Positions 37,958 through 46,674 are shown, counted from the stretch's first letter. The stretch is 64,000 nucleotides of DNA from Nocardia speluncae NBRC 108251 (GCF_001613245.1 NZ_BDBZ01000024.1:1-64000); one strand, 5' to 3'. Numbers and translations are program-made. Notes: generated by a model from the letters alone, not told the origin.

Positions 37958-38782
37958 TCAGGCGCGCCGCATATAGGACCGCACGGTCAGTGGCGCGAAG
38001 ATCGCGACGATTACCGCCGCGCCCACCAGCGACCAGACCACATGCATTCCGATATGCCCGGTGTTCATCAGTTCCCGGCAGGCCCATACCAGATGTGAGA
38101 CCGGGTTGACATCGATGAACGCCTGCAGCCAGCCCGGCATCGTCTCCTTCGGGACGAAAGCGGGCGAGGCGAAAGTCAGCGGGAACATGACCAGCATCGA
38201 ATAGCCCTGTACCGCGGAGGCTTTGTTCGCGATAACGCCGAAGAACGCCCAGATCCAGCTGGTGGCGAACGAACAGACGACCACCAGCAGCACGGCCGCC
38301 GCGACCCCGGCGGCATTCGGCCGGTAACCGATGAGCAGGCCCATCACGACGGTCAGCACCGAGGCGATGCCGTACCGGACCATATCGGCGGTGAGCGCCC
38401 CGGACAGCGCCGAGATCCGGGCTATGGGCAGGGATTTGAACCGGTCGAAAACGCCTTTCTCCATATCCTCCTTGAGCTGGACCCCGGTGACCACCGAAGT
38501 CATCACCACGGTCTGCACGAGAATGCCCGGAATGATCACCGGCAGATAGCTCTGGACATCACCGGAGATGGCACCGCCGAAGATGTAGGTGAACATCAGG
38601 GTGAAGATCACCGGCTGGATGACTACGTCGAAGAGTTGTTCGGGGTTGTGTTTGATCTTCAGCAGCCCGCGATAGGCCATGGTCAAGGTGTTGTCCACGG
38701 TCCGGCGCAGACCGATCCGGCCGGTCGGTGGCGGTACCGGCCGTGCCGGCGCGGTGGTGGGTTCGATGAGAGTGGTGGTCAT
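37958..38782 (-). CDS. ABC-2 type exporter permease (DrrB-like)
   Basis: 274 aa. Six hydrophobic segments with the ABC-2 pattern: V-V-I-Q-P-V-I-F-T-L-M-F-T, an I-P-G-I-L-V-Q-T-V stretch and F-P-L-T-F-A-S-P-A-F-V before the last helix. It carries the DrrB-like phrase F-K-S-L-P-I-A-R. ATG 38782 overlaps the ATPase stop (ATGA). With the ATPase it forms a heteromeric exporter of a hydrophobic compound or lipid; substrate unknown. Confidence 0.92.
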   Translation of the reverse strand: MTTTLIEPTTAPARPVPPPTGRIGLRRTVDNTLTMAYRGLLKIKHNPEQLFDVVIQPVIFTLMFTYIFGGAISGDVQSYLPVIIPGILVQTVVMTSVVTGVQLKEDMEKGVFDRFKSLPIARISALSGALTADMVRYGIASVLTVVMGLLIGYRPNAAGVAAAVLLVVVCSFATSWIWAFFGVIANKASAVQGYSMLVMFPLTFASPAFVPKETMPGWLQAFIDVNPVSHLVWACRELMNTGHIGMHVVWSLVGAAVIVAIFAPLTVRSYMRRA

Positions 38783-39762
38783 GCCGCCGTCCGTTCGGAA
38801 TCGGTATCGGCCGGGTGGCCGGTGAGGGTGAGGAAGACTTCGTCGAGACTGGGTTTGCTCACGGTGATCTCGTCCACCGCGATACCGCGTTCGCGCAACC
38901 GGACCAGCAGTTCGGTGGTGTCGTTGGGGTCGGGTAGCGCGGCGGTGAGCCGGCCGGCCTCGGGTGCCGGCTGCGGTTCGCTCCCCAATACGTCGGTGAT
39001 GATGCGGCGGGCGGCGTCGAGTTGGGTGCTCACCGCCAGCGTGAGATGCAGCGAGGAACCGCCGATGGAGGATTTGAGCGCGTCGGCGGTGCCGTCGGCG
39101 ATCACCCGGCCGTGGTCGATCACCGCGATCCGGTCGGCGAGCTGATCGGCCTCGTCGAGGTATTGGGTGGTGAGCAGAACCGTCGTACCCTCGCGGACCA
39201 GCTTGCGGATGGTTTCCCACATCTGGGCGCGGGTGCGCGGGTCCAGGCCGGTGGTGGGTTCGTCGAGGAACAGGAGCGGAGGTGTCGCGATGAGGCCCGC
39301 GGCCAGGTCCAGCCGGCGGCGCATACCGCCGGAGAAGTTCTTCAGTGCTTTTCCGGCAGCCTCGGTGAGCGCGAATTCCTCCAGGAGTTCGGCGGTCCGC
39401 CGGCGGGCCGCGGGCCTGCTCAGCCCGAGTAGCCGAGAGAAGATCATCAGGTTCTCGGTGGCGGTCAGATCCTCGTCCACCGAGGCGTATTGACCGGTCA
39501 CCCCGATCAGCGAGCGGACGGTGGATGGTTCGCGCAGCACATCGTGACCGAAGACGCGCGCGCTGCCGCCGTCGGGCCGCAGCAGGGTCGCGAGCATGCG
39601 GATGGTGGTGGTCTTTCCGGCGCCGTTGGGGCCGAGGACGCCGTAGACGGAGCCCTGCGGTACCGCCAGGCTCACTCCGTCGACGGCGCGCTGGGTGCCG
39701 AACACCTTGACCAGGCCCGTCGCCTCGATGGCGAGCGGCGCCGCTGATACGTGATTCGTCAT
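38779..39762 (-). CDS. ABC transporter ATP-binding protein (DrrA-like)
   Basis: About 327 aa. Walker A L-G-P-N-G-A-G-K-T-T-T at about 40-50, Q-loop V-T-G-Q-Y-A-S-V, signature F-S-G-G-M-R-R-R-L, Walker B L-L-F-L-D-E-P-T-T-G, and the C-terminal domain of DrrA-type drug exporters. ATG 39762 (or GTG 39768) is preferred; the frame extends to 39828 but would overlap the promoter/operator. It is transcribed divergently from the HTH/Clp-N pair, across the operator at 39823-39868. Confidence 0.92.
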   Translation of the reverse strand: MTNHVSAAPLAIEATGLVKVFGTQRAVDGVSLAVPQGSVYGVLGPNGAGKTTTIRMLATLLRPDGGSARVFGHDVLREPSTVRSLIGVTGQYASVDEDLTATENLMIFSRLLGLSRPAARRRTAELLEEFALTEAAGKALKNFSGGMRRRLDLAAGLIATPPLLFLDEPTTGLDPRTRAQMWETIRKLVREGTTVLLTTQYLDEADQLADRIAVIDHGRVIADGTADALKSSIGGSSLHLTLAVSTQLDAARRIITDVLGSEPQPAPEAGRLTAALPDPNDTTELLVRLRERGIAVDEITVSKPSLDEVFLTLTGHPADTDSERTAA

Positions 39763-39822
39763 GGTGACCACGGTGGCGTTCGCTTCTTGCACGGCCCTTG
39801 CGCGGCGATTGCGCCGGCCCTT

Positions 39823-39868
39823 CGTCAATTTTTGTTGACATCCGGCGAATCGTCAATCAAAATTGACG
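39823..39868. promoter_or_regulatory. Near-symmetric divergent promoter with paired operators
   Basis: GTCAA-N6-TTGAC (39824-39839) and CGTCAAT-N4-ATTGACG (39851-39868) form two inverted repeats. On the + strand TTGACA (39835), a 17-base spacer and CAAAAT (39858) give a sigma-70-like promoter whose expected start falls at about the ATG at 39870. On the minus strand TTGACG (39856-39851), 17 bases and AAAAAT give a mirror-image promoter for the ABC genes. A protein bound here should block both. Confidence 0.75.
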
Positions 39869-39869
39869 C

Positions 39870-40091
39870 ATGACAGAAGCAACCACACTGGCCGCGGCGG
39901 CGGGCAGTCCCGACCCCGCGGTGGGATTGCGGGCGGTGCTGGCGCTGCGCAGACTGCTGGACCGGCTCGAGGCCATCCAGGTCGGCAACGCCCGAGACCA
40001 GGGCTGGTCCTGGCAGGCCATCGCCGACGCACTCGGGGTCAGCAAACAGGCGGTCCATCAGAAGTACAACCGGAAAGGCAGGAGCCGATAG
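39870..40091 (+). CDS. Small helix-turn-helix regulator
   Basis: 73 aa with a C-terminal HTH: G-W-S-W-Q-A-I-A-D-A-L-G-V-S-K-Q-A-V-H-Q then K-Y-N-R-K-G, preceded by an Ala-rich helix. There is no Shine-Dalgarno before ATG 39870, and the promoter -10 lies 6 bases upstream, so the mRNA is probably leaderless. It is the obvious candidate to bind the adjacent operators. The next gene begins at the base after its stop. Confidence 0.85.
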   Translation: MTEATTLAAAAGSPDPAVGLRAVLALRRLLDRLEAIQVGNARDQGWSWQAIADALGVSKQAVHQKYNRKGRSR

Positions 40092-40658
40092 ATGTTCGAG
40101 AGATTCGCAAAAAGCGCCCGGTCGGCGGTCGTCGCAGCCCAGGAACACGCCCGCGAACTGCGGTCGCCCGATATCCGGGTCGAGCATCTGCTGCTCGGTC
40201 TGCTGGACGAGGCCGAACCGGCCTTACGCACACTGCTGGAGCGCAACGGTATCGCCCACGATGCTGCGCTGAACGAACTCACCACCGCGGCCCGCGCCGA
40301 ACCGCTCGGTGCGGAAGACGCCGAGGCACTGCGTTCCATCGGGATCGATCTCGACGCGGTACGCGAAAGCCTGGAAGCCAATTTCGGGGCCGACGCCCTC
40401 GACCGCGCCATCCCGCCGGAGGAAGCCCGCGGCCGCATGCGGTTCGGGCATATCCCGTTCAGCCGCGACGCCAAGAAAGCCCTCGAACTTTCGCTGCGGG
40501 AGGCTCTGGCGCGCAAGGACAAAACCATCGAGTCCGGGCATATCCTGCTCGCTGTCCTGCGCGCCCCCAATCCGGCCACCACCGAACTCCTCGGCGGTGC
40601 CGAGGCCCTCACCGGGCTACGCGAGCAGGTACACACCCACCTCGACCGCGCAGCCTGA
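40092..40658 (+). CDS. Clp N-terminal-domain protein without ATPase
   Basis: 188 aa made of two Clp R-domain (Clp_N) repeats (about 3-70 and 115-185): F-A-K-S-A-R-S-A-V-V-A-A-Q-E-H-A with I-R-V-E-H-L-L-L-G-L-L, and F-S-R-D-A-K-K-A-L-E-L-S-L-R-E-A with I-E-S-G-H-I-L-L-A-V-L. There is no AAA+ module, unlike ClpC/ClpA. Such stand-alone Clp-N proteins often follow small HTH genes in actinobacteria; they may act as adaptors or bind peptides. Directly adjacent to the HTH gene, so cotranscribed. Confidence 0.85.
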   Translation: MFERFAKSARSAVVAAQEHARELRSPDIRVEHLLLGLLDEAEPALRTLLERNGIAHDAALNELTTAARAEPLGAEDAEALRSIGIDLDAVRESLEANFGADALDRAIPPEEARGRMRFGHIPFSRDAKKALELSLREALARKDKTIESGHILLAVLRAPNPATTELLGGAEALTGLREQVHTHLDRAA

Positions 40659-40777
40659 ACCGGCCGGCCCGGCACCCGCGGGGAACTTCGCCGGCCGCCA
40701 CACTCGCGGCCCGACCTCTGTACGGCGCAGGGCGCCGCAGTAACGCTTCGAATTATTCGGCCGAAGAATCCCGGCGT

Positions 40778-40929
40778 AACGAAGGGTGCTGCCGAGTTCA
40801 GCGAGGCCCTGAGAGGTTTCGTCCCGTCCCTGCTGTCAGTGCTCGTTGCGATGCGGCACAGCCGCGAGTGTCGAGTTGCTGACAGCAGGGACCAAGGGGA
40901 GCGAAACCCGCGCAGCCCCGGGCGGCGCA
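40778..40929 (-). repeat. Long-dyad intergenic repeat, copy 2
   Basis: In the 314-base gap 40659-40972 (Clp-N gene to holin-like gene). Its reverse complement matches 14630-14785, with about 16 differences over the central 119 bases by hand alignment. CCCTGCTGTCAG (40828-40839) and CTGACAGCAGGG (40879-40890) are perfect 12-base arms; GGTTTCG and CGAAACC flank them (40815, 40902). The rest of the gap contains a TTCGGCCGAA palindrome (40756-40765) and nothing else recognised. Confidence 0.82.
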
Positions 40930-40972
40930 GATATATACAGCAAAACAAGCGCACCTGTGATTAGCATGGGGC

Positions 40973-41353
40973 ATGCAGCTTGTGCTCCGGTTGATCGGAA
41001 CCGCCTTCGCCATCTGGCTGGCCGCGTTGTGGGTCGGCAAAATCGAGATCGCCTCGCCACCGGATCAGGGCAACGGCGCGAAAATCGTTGTACTGCTCGC
41101 GGTAGCAGTGGTGTTCACACTGGTGAATGCGTTCGTGAAGCCGATCGTGAAACTCTTGTCGTTGCCGTTGGTGATCGTGACCCTCGGTTTGTTCTTGCTG
41201 GTGATCAACGCGTTGATGCTGTGGCTCACGGCGTGGATCACCGAGGCCACCGATTACGGTCTGCGCATCGACGGTTTCTGGGCCGCGCTGCTGGGCGCGG
41301 TCATCATCACCATCGTGAACTGGGCGATCGGCATCATCCTGCCGGACGACTGA
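40973..41353 (+). CDS. Phage holin family 4-type membrane protein
   Basis: 126 aa with four hydrophobic helices (about 4-22, 38-58, 62-88 and 103-120) and the family motif V-N-A-F-V-K-P-I-V-K-L-L-S-L-P. Despite the family name these are ordinary chromosomal membrane proteins in actinobacteria. It lies tail to tail with menA, 4 bases apart. Confidence 0.88.
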   Translation: MQLVLRLIGTAFAIWLAALWVGKIEIASPPDQGNGAKIVVLLAVAVVFTLVNAFVKPIVKLLSLPLVIVTLGLFLLVINALMLWLTAWITEATDYGLRIDGFWAALLGAVIITIVNWAIGIILPDD

Positions 41354-41357
41354 GGAC

Positions 41358-42230
41358 TCAGGCGCCGAACCCCAGGGCCAGGGCACCGAGGGCCGACCAG
41401 GCCAGCATTGCCAGACCCGAATCGCGGAGAGCGGGGATCAGCTCAAGCCCGCCCTTGCCCGCCCGAACCGGGGAGTTGGCGCGGACGGCCAGCGGTACGG
41501 CCAGCAGTCCGACCAGGGCCCAGGGGGTGCGGGCGGCCAATACCAGGGTCATCACGAACGGCGCCGCCAGCAGCGCCAGATGCAGCGTGCGGGTGCGGGT
41601 ATCGCCGAGTTTCACGGCCAGGGTTGTTTTCCCGGTCTCGGTATCGGTCGGGATATCGCGCAGGTTGTTCGCCACCAGCACTGCGCTCGAGAACGCCCCG
41701 ACTCCCACCGCGAGCGCGAACCCGGCCCAATCTATCCGCCCGGCTTGGACGAACTGGGTGCCGAGGACAGCCACGAGCCCGAAGAACACGAAAACCGCGA
41801 TCTCCCCGAAACCGCGGTAGCCGTACGGTTTGCTGCCGCCGGTGTAGAACCAGGCGCCCGCCAGGCAGATCGCACCGATCAGGATCAGCCACCAGGCCGA
41901 GAATGCGGCCAGGATCAGGCCCGATACCGCGCCCAGGGCCAGGCTCGCGATCGCTGCGCCGCGTACGGCGGCGGGTGCGGCCACGCCGGAGCCGACCAGG
42001 CGCAGCGGGCCGACGCGTTCGTCGTCGGTGCCGCGGATCCCGTCGGAATAATCGTTCGCGAAATTCACCCCGATGATCAATGCCATCGAAACTCCGAGCG
42101 CCAGCAGCGCTTTCCACCAGACCGCACCGTCGATGGCGGCCGCGGCGCCGGTTCCGGCGAGAACGGGGGCGATCGCGTTCGGCAGAGTCCGGGGCCGGGC
42201 GCCCTCGATCCATTGTGCTGCGGTAGCCAT
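41358..42230 (-). CDS. menA: 1,4-dihydroxy-2-naphthoate polyprenyltransferase
   Basis: Membrane UbiA-family enzyme of 290 aa that attaches the polyprenyl tail to DHNA to give demethylmenaquinone. The first aspartate motif is [12 protein letters not shown], with [11 protein letters not shown] following, and the second is [13 protein letters not shown]. It has about eight helices. Its prenyl donor is probably made by the synthase at 62651. Confidence 0.96.
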   Translation of the reverse strand: MATAAQWIEGARPRTLPNAIAPVLAGTGAAAAIDGAVWWKALLALGVSMALIIGVNFANDYSDGIRGTDDERVGPLRLVGSGVAAPAAVRGAAIASLALGAVSGLILAAFSAWWLILIGAICLAGAWFYTGGSKPYGYRGFGEIAVFVFFGLVAVLGTQFVQAGRIDWAGFALAVGVGAFSSAVLVANNLRDIPTDTETGKTTLAVKLGDTRTRTLHLALLAAPFVMTLVLAARTPWALVGLLAVPLAVRANSPVRAGKGGLELIPALRDSGLAMLAWSALGALALGFGA

Positions 42231-42447
42231 TCTCGAAGCCTAATCCGCGCGACCGGGCGGGGTGCAGCCGCAGACCGCACGTGGGCACCTCGGCGGCGGC
42301 GTGGTGCCGGTGTGTATATCCCCCCCCCGCTGCCGGAACGGTACTTGCCGGATCGGCCGTACGGGGGCATTGTCGAGATCGTTGGACTGATCTTCCTCTC
42401 GGCGGGTAGTCGCCCGGCGAGGCCACAACGGAGGAGAGGAGCCCACC

Positions 42448-42735
42448 ATGGCGGAGCGCAAGTTTTCCCGGACGGCCGGACCAGGCACCTTCGAGGCGGT
42501 GTCCGAGGCCGACCGTGCCGAACAGGACACACCGGCTTACCCCGACGACGCCCCGTACACCGATATCGACCCGCGTTCGGTTCCGGACGATATGCCGGTG
42601 CCGGAGGAAGCGGTGACGGCCCCGGGTGGTACCCGGGACATCTGGAGCGCGGACCCGGTCGATATCGCCGAACAGTCCATCCCGGTGCCGATGGGTGATG
42701 ACTACGACGGTTCCTACGCCGACGAGGAGCCCTGA
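42448..42735 (+). CDS. Acidic hypothetical protein (95 aa)
   Basis: Strong initiation signal (GGAGGAGAGGAG) before ATG 42448. The product is rich in Asp, Glu, Pro and Tyr with no hydrophobic segment, likely disordered; D-D-Y-D-G-S-Y-A-D-E-E-P closes it. No family was recognised. Divergent from menA. Confidence 0.65.
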   Translation: MAERKFSRTAGPGTFEAVSEADRAEQDTPAYPDDAPYTDIDPRSVPDDMPVPEEAVTAPGGTRDIWSADPVDIAEQSIPVPMGDDYDGSYADEEP

Positions 42736-42788
42736 ACAAGCTGCGCAAGAGACGCTGAACGCAGAGCGTCCGGGCTGCGCACGACAGC

Positions 42789-42824
42789 GTCCGGACGGGC
42801 GACGACTCACTCGTCCGTCCGGAC
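42789..42824. terminator. Long hairpin in a convergent 339-base gap
   Basis: GTCCGGACGG (42789-42798) and CCGTCCGGAC (42815-42824) are perfect 10-base arms whose loop can pair further (ACGA with TCGT). It lies in 42736-43074 between the end of the acidic-protein gene and the end of menE, so it probably terminates one or both. The remainder of the gap holds no recognisable gene. Confidence 0.65.
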
Positions 42825-43074
42825 TGGGCGCTGCGTATCCCCGGCGAACTCGCCGGAGGTCGGCTCGACCGTTCCCGTCCGGCCGCCGAGCGACAGGCCA
42901 CCCGGGGCCCATGACCCGTGTAGCCACGTCGTTCGAGTGGTGCCGGTCCGGCGGCAGAAGTTACTGGTCCCGGTCACCAGGGGCTGGTCTCGCGTAGGTA
43001 GTCGGTGACCGGCGGAAGGGGCGTGGCCTGAGCCGTCGCGCTTCAGTTCGGAACGCGGTGCCGAACCCGTCCCT

Positions 43075-44244
43075 TCAGGACGCAGACCCCGTGAGCAGGT
43101 ATTTGCGGAGTCCGGCGCGGTCCGGCTTACCCGGACCCAGCAACGGGATGTCGTCGACGAGCGTGAGTTCGCGGGGCGCGGCGGCGGTATCCAATTCTGC
43201 CAGCACGTGGTCACGGAGTTCGTCCAGCGTGGGCGCGGTACCCGGCACCGGTACCACCGCGACAGCGACCCGCTGCCCGAGTCGTTCGTCGGGCAGGCCG
43301 AGGACCACGCATTCGGAGATCGCGGGATGGGTCGCCAGGACCGCCTCCACGACCTGCGGTATCACCAGCAGGCCGCCGGTGGAGATCGCCTCGTCCAGCC
43401 TGCCCTGAACGCGCAGGACACCGTCGGTGAAAACGCCCGCGTCGTCGGTGCGGAACCAGCCGGGTTCGGCGAAGGCGGGGTGATCGGGCATATTGCGGTA
43501 ACCGGCGGCCAGCATATCGCCGCCGAGCAGGATGCGACCGCCCTCGATACGTACGTGAGCGCCGCGCAGCGGGATACCGTCGTATACGCAGCCGCCGCAG
43601 GTCTCGCTCATCCCGTACGTGCGGACGATATTGATTCCGGCGTCGCGGGCCCGCTCGTAGAGGGGCAGCGGGGTCGCTGCGCCGCCGATCAGCACTGCAT
43701 CCAGTTCGGCCAGCGCGGCGGTCGCGGCGGGAGCGTCGAGCACCTTGACCAGCTGGGTCGGCACCAGCGAGGTGTAGCGGCGTGCTCCGCGCATACTTGC
43801 GATCGCCCCGGTGAGAGCCTCGGGCAGGAAGCCGCCGGAAACGTCCACCACGGTCGGTTCCGTGCCTGCAAGCAGCGAACGCAGCAATACCTGGAGTCCG
43901 GCGATGTGATGAGTGGGCAGCGCCAGCAGCCAGCTGCCCGGGCCGCCGAGCCGTTCGTGGGTGGCGTCGCCGCTGGCGCGTAACGCGGACGCGGTGAGCA
44001 TGGCGCCCTTCGGCACCCCCGTGGTCCCGGAGGTGGTGACCACCAGCGCGATATCGTCGTCGATCGGTTCGCCGGGCGCGAGCGCGTCACCCAGCCGGCG
44101 GGCCTCGCGCCGATCACTGGCGGGCACCGGCAGCCAGGCGGCCGAACCACTGCCGTCGAGGACCTGCCGCAGGTGCGGGAGCACGTCGCTGACTCCACCG
44201 CCGGTGGGTATGGGCAGGGTACGCAAGGTTTTCATCACGCTCAC
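43075..44244 (-). CDS. menE: o-Succinylbenzoate-CoA ligase
   Basis: ANL-family acyl-CoA ligase of 389 aa that activates o-succinylbenzoate for menaquinone ring closure. The ATP-binding P-loop is V-V-T-T-S-G-T-T-G-V-P-K-G, the Y-G-M-S-E-T motif and the C-terminal W-F-R-T-D-D-A-G are visible, as is the K-P-D-R-A-G-L-R-K terminus. The start is GTG 44244 (or ATG 44235). The 292-base gap upstream (44245-44536) holds no clear feature. Confidence 0.93.
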   Translation of the reverse strand: MSVMKTLRTLPIPTGGGVSDVLPHLRQVLDGSGSAAWLPVPASDRREARRLGDALAPGEPIDDDIALVVTTSGTTGVPKGAMLTASALRASGDATHERLGGPGSWLLALPTHHIAGLQVLLRSLLAGTEPTVVDVSGGFLPEALTGAIASMRGARRYTSLVPTQLVKVLDAPAATAALAELDAVLIGGAATPLPLYERARDAGINIVRTYGMSETCGGCVYDGIPLRGAHVRIEGGRILLGGDMLAAGYRNMPDHPAFAEPGWFRTDDAGVFTDGVLRVQGRLDEAISTGGLLVIPQVVEAVLATHPAISECVVLGLPDERLGQRVAVAVVPVPGTAPTLDELRDHVLAELDTAAAPRELTLVDDIPLLGPGKPDRAGLRKYLLTGSAS

Positions 44245-44536
44245 GCCTTGCCTCCGGTGAACCGGAAAACCATGGTGCGCTCGCTGTACTCGCTCACGGC
44301 TGCGATGGTGTCGTCACGTCGGCCGGGCCGCGGACAGCAGGGGCCGGTGCTGCCGGTGCAGGGCGCCGGAGCCGGATGATCGGTTGGGGCTGGGCCAGGC
44401 ATGGAACTGCGATTCACTCGTCGGACGGTACGAAAGCGGTCGCACCGGGCGTCGGTGATCGGGCGGCCATCCGATCGTATCGTCGCGTGGCGGGCCATGG
44501 GTTGGCAACCCGGCAGAAAACCGGAGCCGGTCCCGG

Positions 44537-44920
44537 TCAGCGGTTGTCCCGCCGCAGCGGATGCTCCTCCGGGATCTCGACCAGCACGATCGGCACCCCG
44601 TCCGGATCCTTCAGCCACATCTCGATCAGCCCCCAGGGCTCGGTCACCGGGGCCCGCTCGATCGCGACCCCACGCAGCGTCAACTCGACCGCGACGGCCC
44701 CGAGATCACGGACCTGCAACCAGATCGCCCCTGCGAAGCCCTGCGGGCCGGTCTCCGATGCGCCGTGTCCCGCGACCTCGATCAGTGACTGGCCGGCGAA
44801 GAACACCGTGCCACCCGGGTACTCCCGGAAAACCGCCAGCCCCAGTGAGTCACGATAGAACGCCAGGGTGGTGGCATAGTCGCGGGGGCGCAGGATTATC
44901 CGGCTGCTGAGGATGTCCAT
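44537..44920 (-). CDS. VOC (glyoxalase/bleomycin-resistance) family protein (Rv0546c-like)
   Basis: 127 aa, one pair of beta-alpha-beta-beta-beta units: L-R-P-R-D-Y-A-T-T-L-A-F-Y-R-D-S-L-G-L opens it, and W-L-K-D-P-D-G-V-P-I-V-L-V-E closes it. ATG 44920 gives the family length; the frame extends to 44980 without homology. Lies between menE and menB as in mycobacteria. Substrate unknown. Confidence 0.85.
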   Translation of the reverse strand: MDILSSRIILRPRDYATTLAFYRDSLGLAVFREYPGGTVFFAGQSLIEVAGHGASETGPQGFAGAIWLQVRDLGAVAVELTLRGVAIERAPVTEPWGLIEMWLKDPDGVPIVLVEIPEEHPLRRDNR

Positions 44921-45017
44921 CACCGGCAAGTCTAGGGGTAGGTCGGCTGTTGCCGCCGGACCTCGGGCGCACCCGAGCATGCCAGTGTCCGGCCTGGGCT
45001 CCCTGCGTGCCGTGGAT

Positions 45018-45911
45018 TCAGAAGTACCAGGGGTACGGGCTCCAGTCGGGGTCGCGTTTCTCCAGGAAGGAGTCGCGGCCTTCGACTGCTTCGTCGGTCA
45101 TATAGGCCATCCGGGTGGCCTCACCGGCGAAGAGCTGCTGGCCGACCAGGCCGTCGTCGGCGAGGTTGAACGCGTATTTGAGCATGCGCTGGGCCTGGGG
45201 CGATTTCCCGTTGATCGCCGCGGACCATTCGAGGGCGACGTCCTCGAGTTCGCCGTGGTCGATCACGGCGTTCACCGCGCCCATGGCGTGCATTTCCTCG
45301 GCCGTGTAGGCGCGTCCGAGGAAGAAGATCTCGCGGGCGAACTTCTGGCCCACCAGTTTGGCCAGGTAGGCGCTGCCGTATCCGCCGTCGAAACTGCCGA
45401 CGTCGGCATCGGTCTGCTTGAAGCGGGCGTGTTCGCGGCTGGCCAGGGTGAGGTCGCACACCACGTGCAGGCTGTGCCCGCCGCCGGCGGCCCAGCCGTT
45501 GACCAAGGCGATCACCACCTTGGGCATGAACCTGATGAGCCGCTGCACCTCGAGGATGTGCAGGCGGCCCGCGCGGGCCTTGTCGACCGTTTCGGCGGTG
45601 TCGCCGCTGGCGTACTGGTAGCCGCTGCGGCCGCGGATCCGCTGGTCGCCGCCGGAGCAGAAGGCCCAGCCGCCGTCCTTGGGGCTCGGTCCGTTACCGG
45701 TGAGCAGGACCGCGCCGACGTCGGAGGTTGTGCGGGCATGGTCGAGAACCGCGTAGAGTTCGTCGACCGTGTGCGGCCGGAAGGCGTTGCGCACTTCGGG
45801 GCGGTCGAACGCGATCCGGACGGTGCCCTGTTCGATATGCCGGTGGTAGGTGATATCGGTCAGGCCCTCGAACCCGGCCACGTCGCGCCACAGCGTCGGA
45901 TTGAACGTCAT
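45018..45911 (-). CDS. menB: 1,4-dihydroxy-2-naphthoyl-CoA synthase
   Basis: Crotonase-fold enzyme of 297 aa that cyclises o-succinylbenzoyl-CoA. The oxyanion-hole region F-C-S-G-G-D-Q-R-I-R-G and catalytic-side stretch F-K-Q-T-D-A-D-V-G-S-F-D-G-G-Y-G are typical of MenB. Its C-terminus ends S-P-Y-P-W-Y-F. Confidence 0.96.
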   Translation of the reverse strand: MTFNPTLWRDVAGFEGLTDITYHRHIEQGTVRIAFDRPEVRNAFRPHTVDELYAVLDHARTTSDVGAVLLTGNGPSPKDGGWAFCSGGDQRIRGRSGYQYASGDTAETVDKARAGRLHILEVQRLIRFMPKVVIALVNGWAAGGGHSLHVVCDLTLASREHARFKQTDADVGSFDGGYGSAYLAKLVGQKFAREIFFLGRAYTAEEMHAMGAVNAVIDHGELEDVALEWSAAINGKSPQAQRMLKYAFNLADDGLVGQQLFAGEATRMAYMTDEAVEGRDSFLEKRDPDWSPYPWYF

Positions 45912-46017
45912 GGGTGTGATTACATCAGGCGCGGTGGGGCCGGTGGTGTCGCGTTGACTTCACCACAGTTCGGCCGAAATGTTTGGACGCCGTAAAATTC
46001 GGGGCTACGGTGCCTGT

Positions 46018-46674
46018 ATGACCGAGCAGACCCGACCGAGGATCGACGAAACCGCTGTCGACGCGGATCGGTACGAGAGGCACGGGGGATTTCCCAGGAT
46101 CACTCCGGCTCAGGTCGGCCCGGAATACGGCGAATTCGTTGCGGGTATGCGCACCCTGCAGGACCTGACGGTTTCGGTCGATGCCCCGGACGAGGTCTAT
46201 CGCGAAGCCCGTGACCGGGTGAACGCACTGATCGAACTGCTCGAACCGTATCGGGCGCCGGAACAACAGGGTCCCGCCGGCCGGGCCGTCGAACTGCCCG
46301 GTCGCGGCAGCCTGCTCCTGCTGCCCTGGAAGACGGTCTCGGCCGGACCCGACGGCATCGTGATGAAGGGTGTGTTCCGCCGGTTCCATCTCGGCGGGAA
46401 CTCCGCCGCGCACGGCGGTGTCCTGCCGCTGCTGTTCGACGACCTCTTCGGAATGACCGTCCACTACGCCGGGCGGCCGATCAGCCGGACCGCCTTCTTG
46501 CACGTGAACTACCGCAAGGTGACTCCGCTCGACACTCCGCTGACGGTGCGCGGCCGGGTCGAGCGGATCGAGGGGCGGAAAACCTTCATCAGTGCTGAAC
46601 TGGTGGATGAGGAGGGGACTGTCCTGGCCGACAGTGAAGGCCTCATGGTGCAACTCCTGCCCTGGCAGCCCTGA
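46018..46674 (+). CDS. PaaI-type hotdog thioesterase
   Basis: 218 aa. The hotdog domain (about 100-215) has N-S-A-A-H-G-G-V-L-P-L-L-F-D-D-L-F-G, the usual H-G-G then D placement. About 90 N-terminal residues are an extra helical part. ATG 46018 is used. A DHNA-CoA thioesterase is needed for menaquinone synthesis and this gene lies beside menB, so that role is possible; the sequence does not prove it. Confidence 0.75.
   Translation: MTEQTRPRIDETAVDADRYERHGGFPRITPAQVGPEYGEFVAGMRTLQDLTVSVDAPDEVYREARDRVNALIELLEPYRAPEQQGPAGRAVELPGRGSLLLLPWKTVSAGPDGIVMKGVFRRFHLGGNSAAHGGVLPLLFDDLFGMTVHYAGRPISRTAFLHVNYRKVTPLDTPLTVRGRVERIEGRKTFISAELVDEEGTVLADSEGLMVQLLPWQP

Noticed and set aside
40973-41353. Prophage remnant suggested by the holin family name
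   Set aside because: Family-4 holin-like proteins are common chromosomal membrane proteins, and no phage gene is adjacent.
44241-44618. 125-codon minus-strand frame across the menE-VOC gap
   Set aside because: It overlaps the end of the VOC gene in another frame, lacks a ribosome-binding site, and the product has no recognisable feature. I treat the gap as non-coding.
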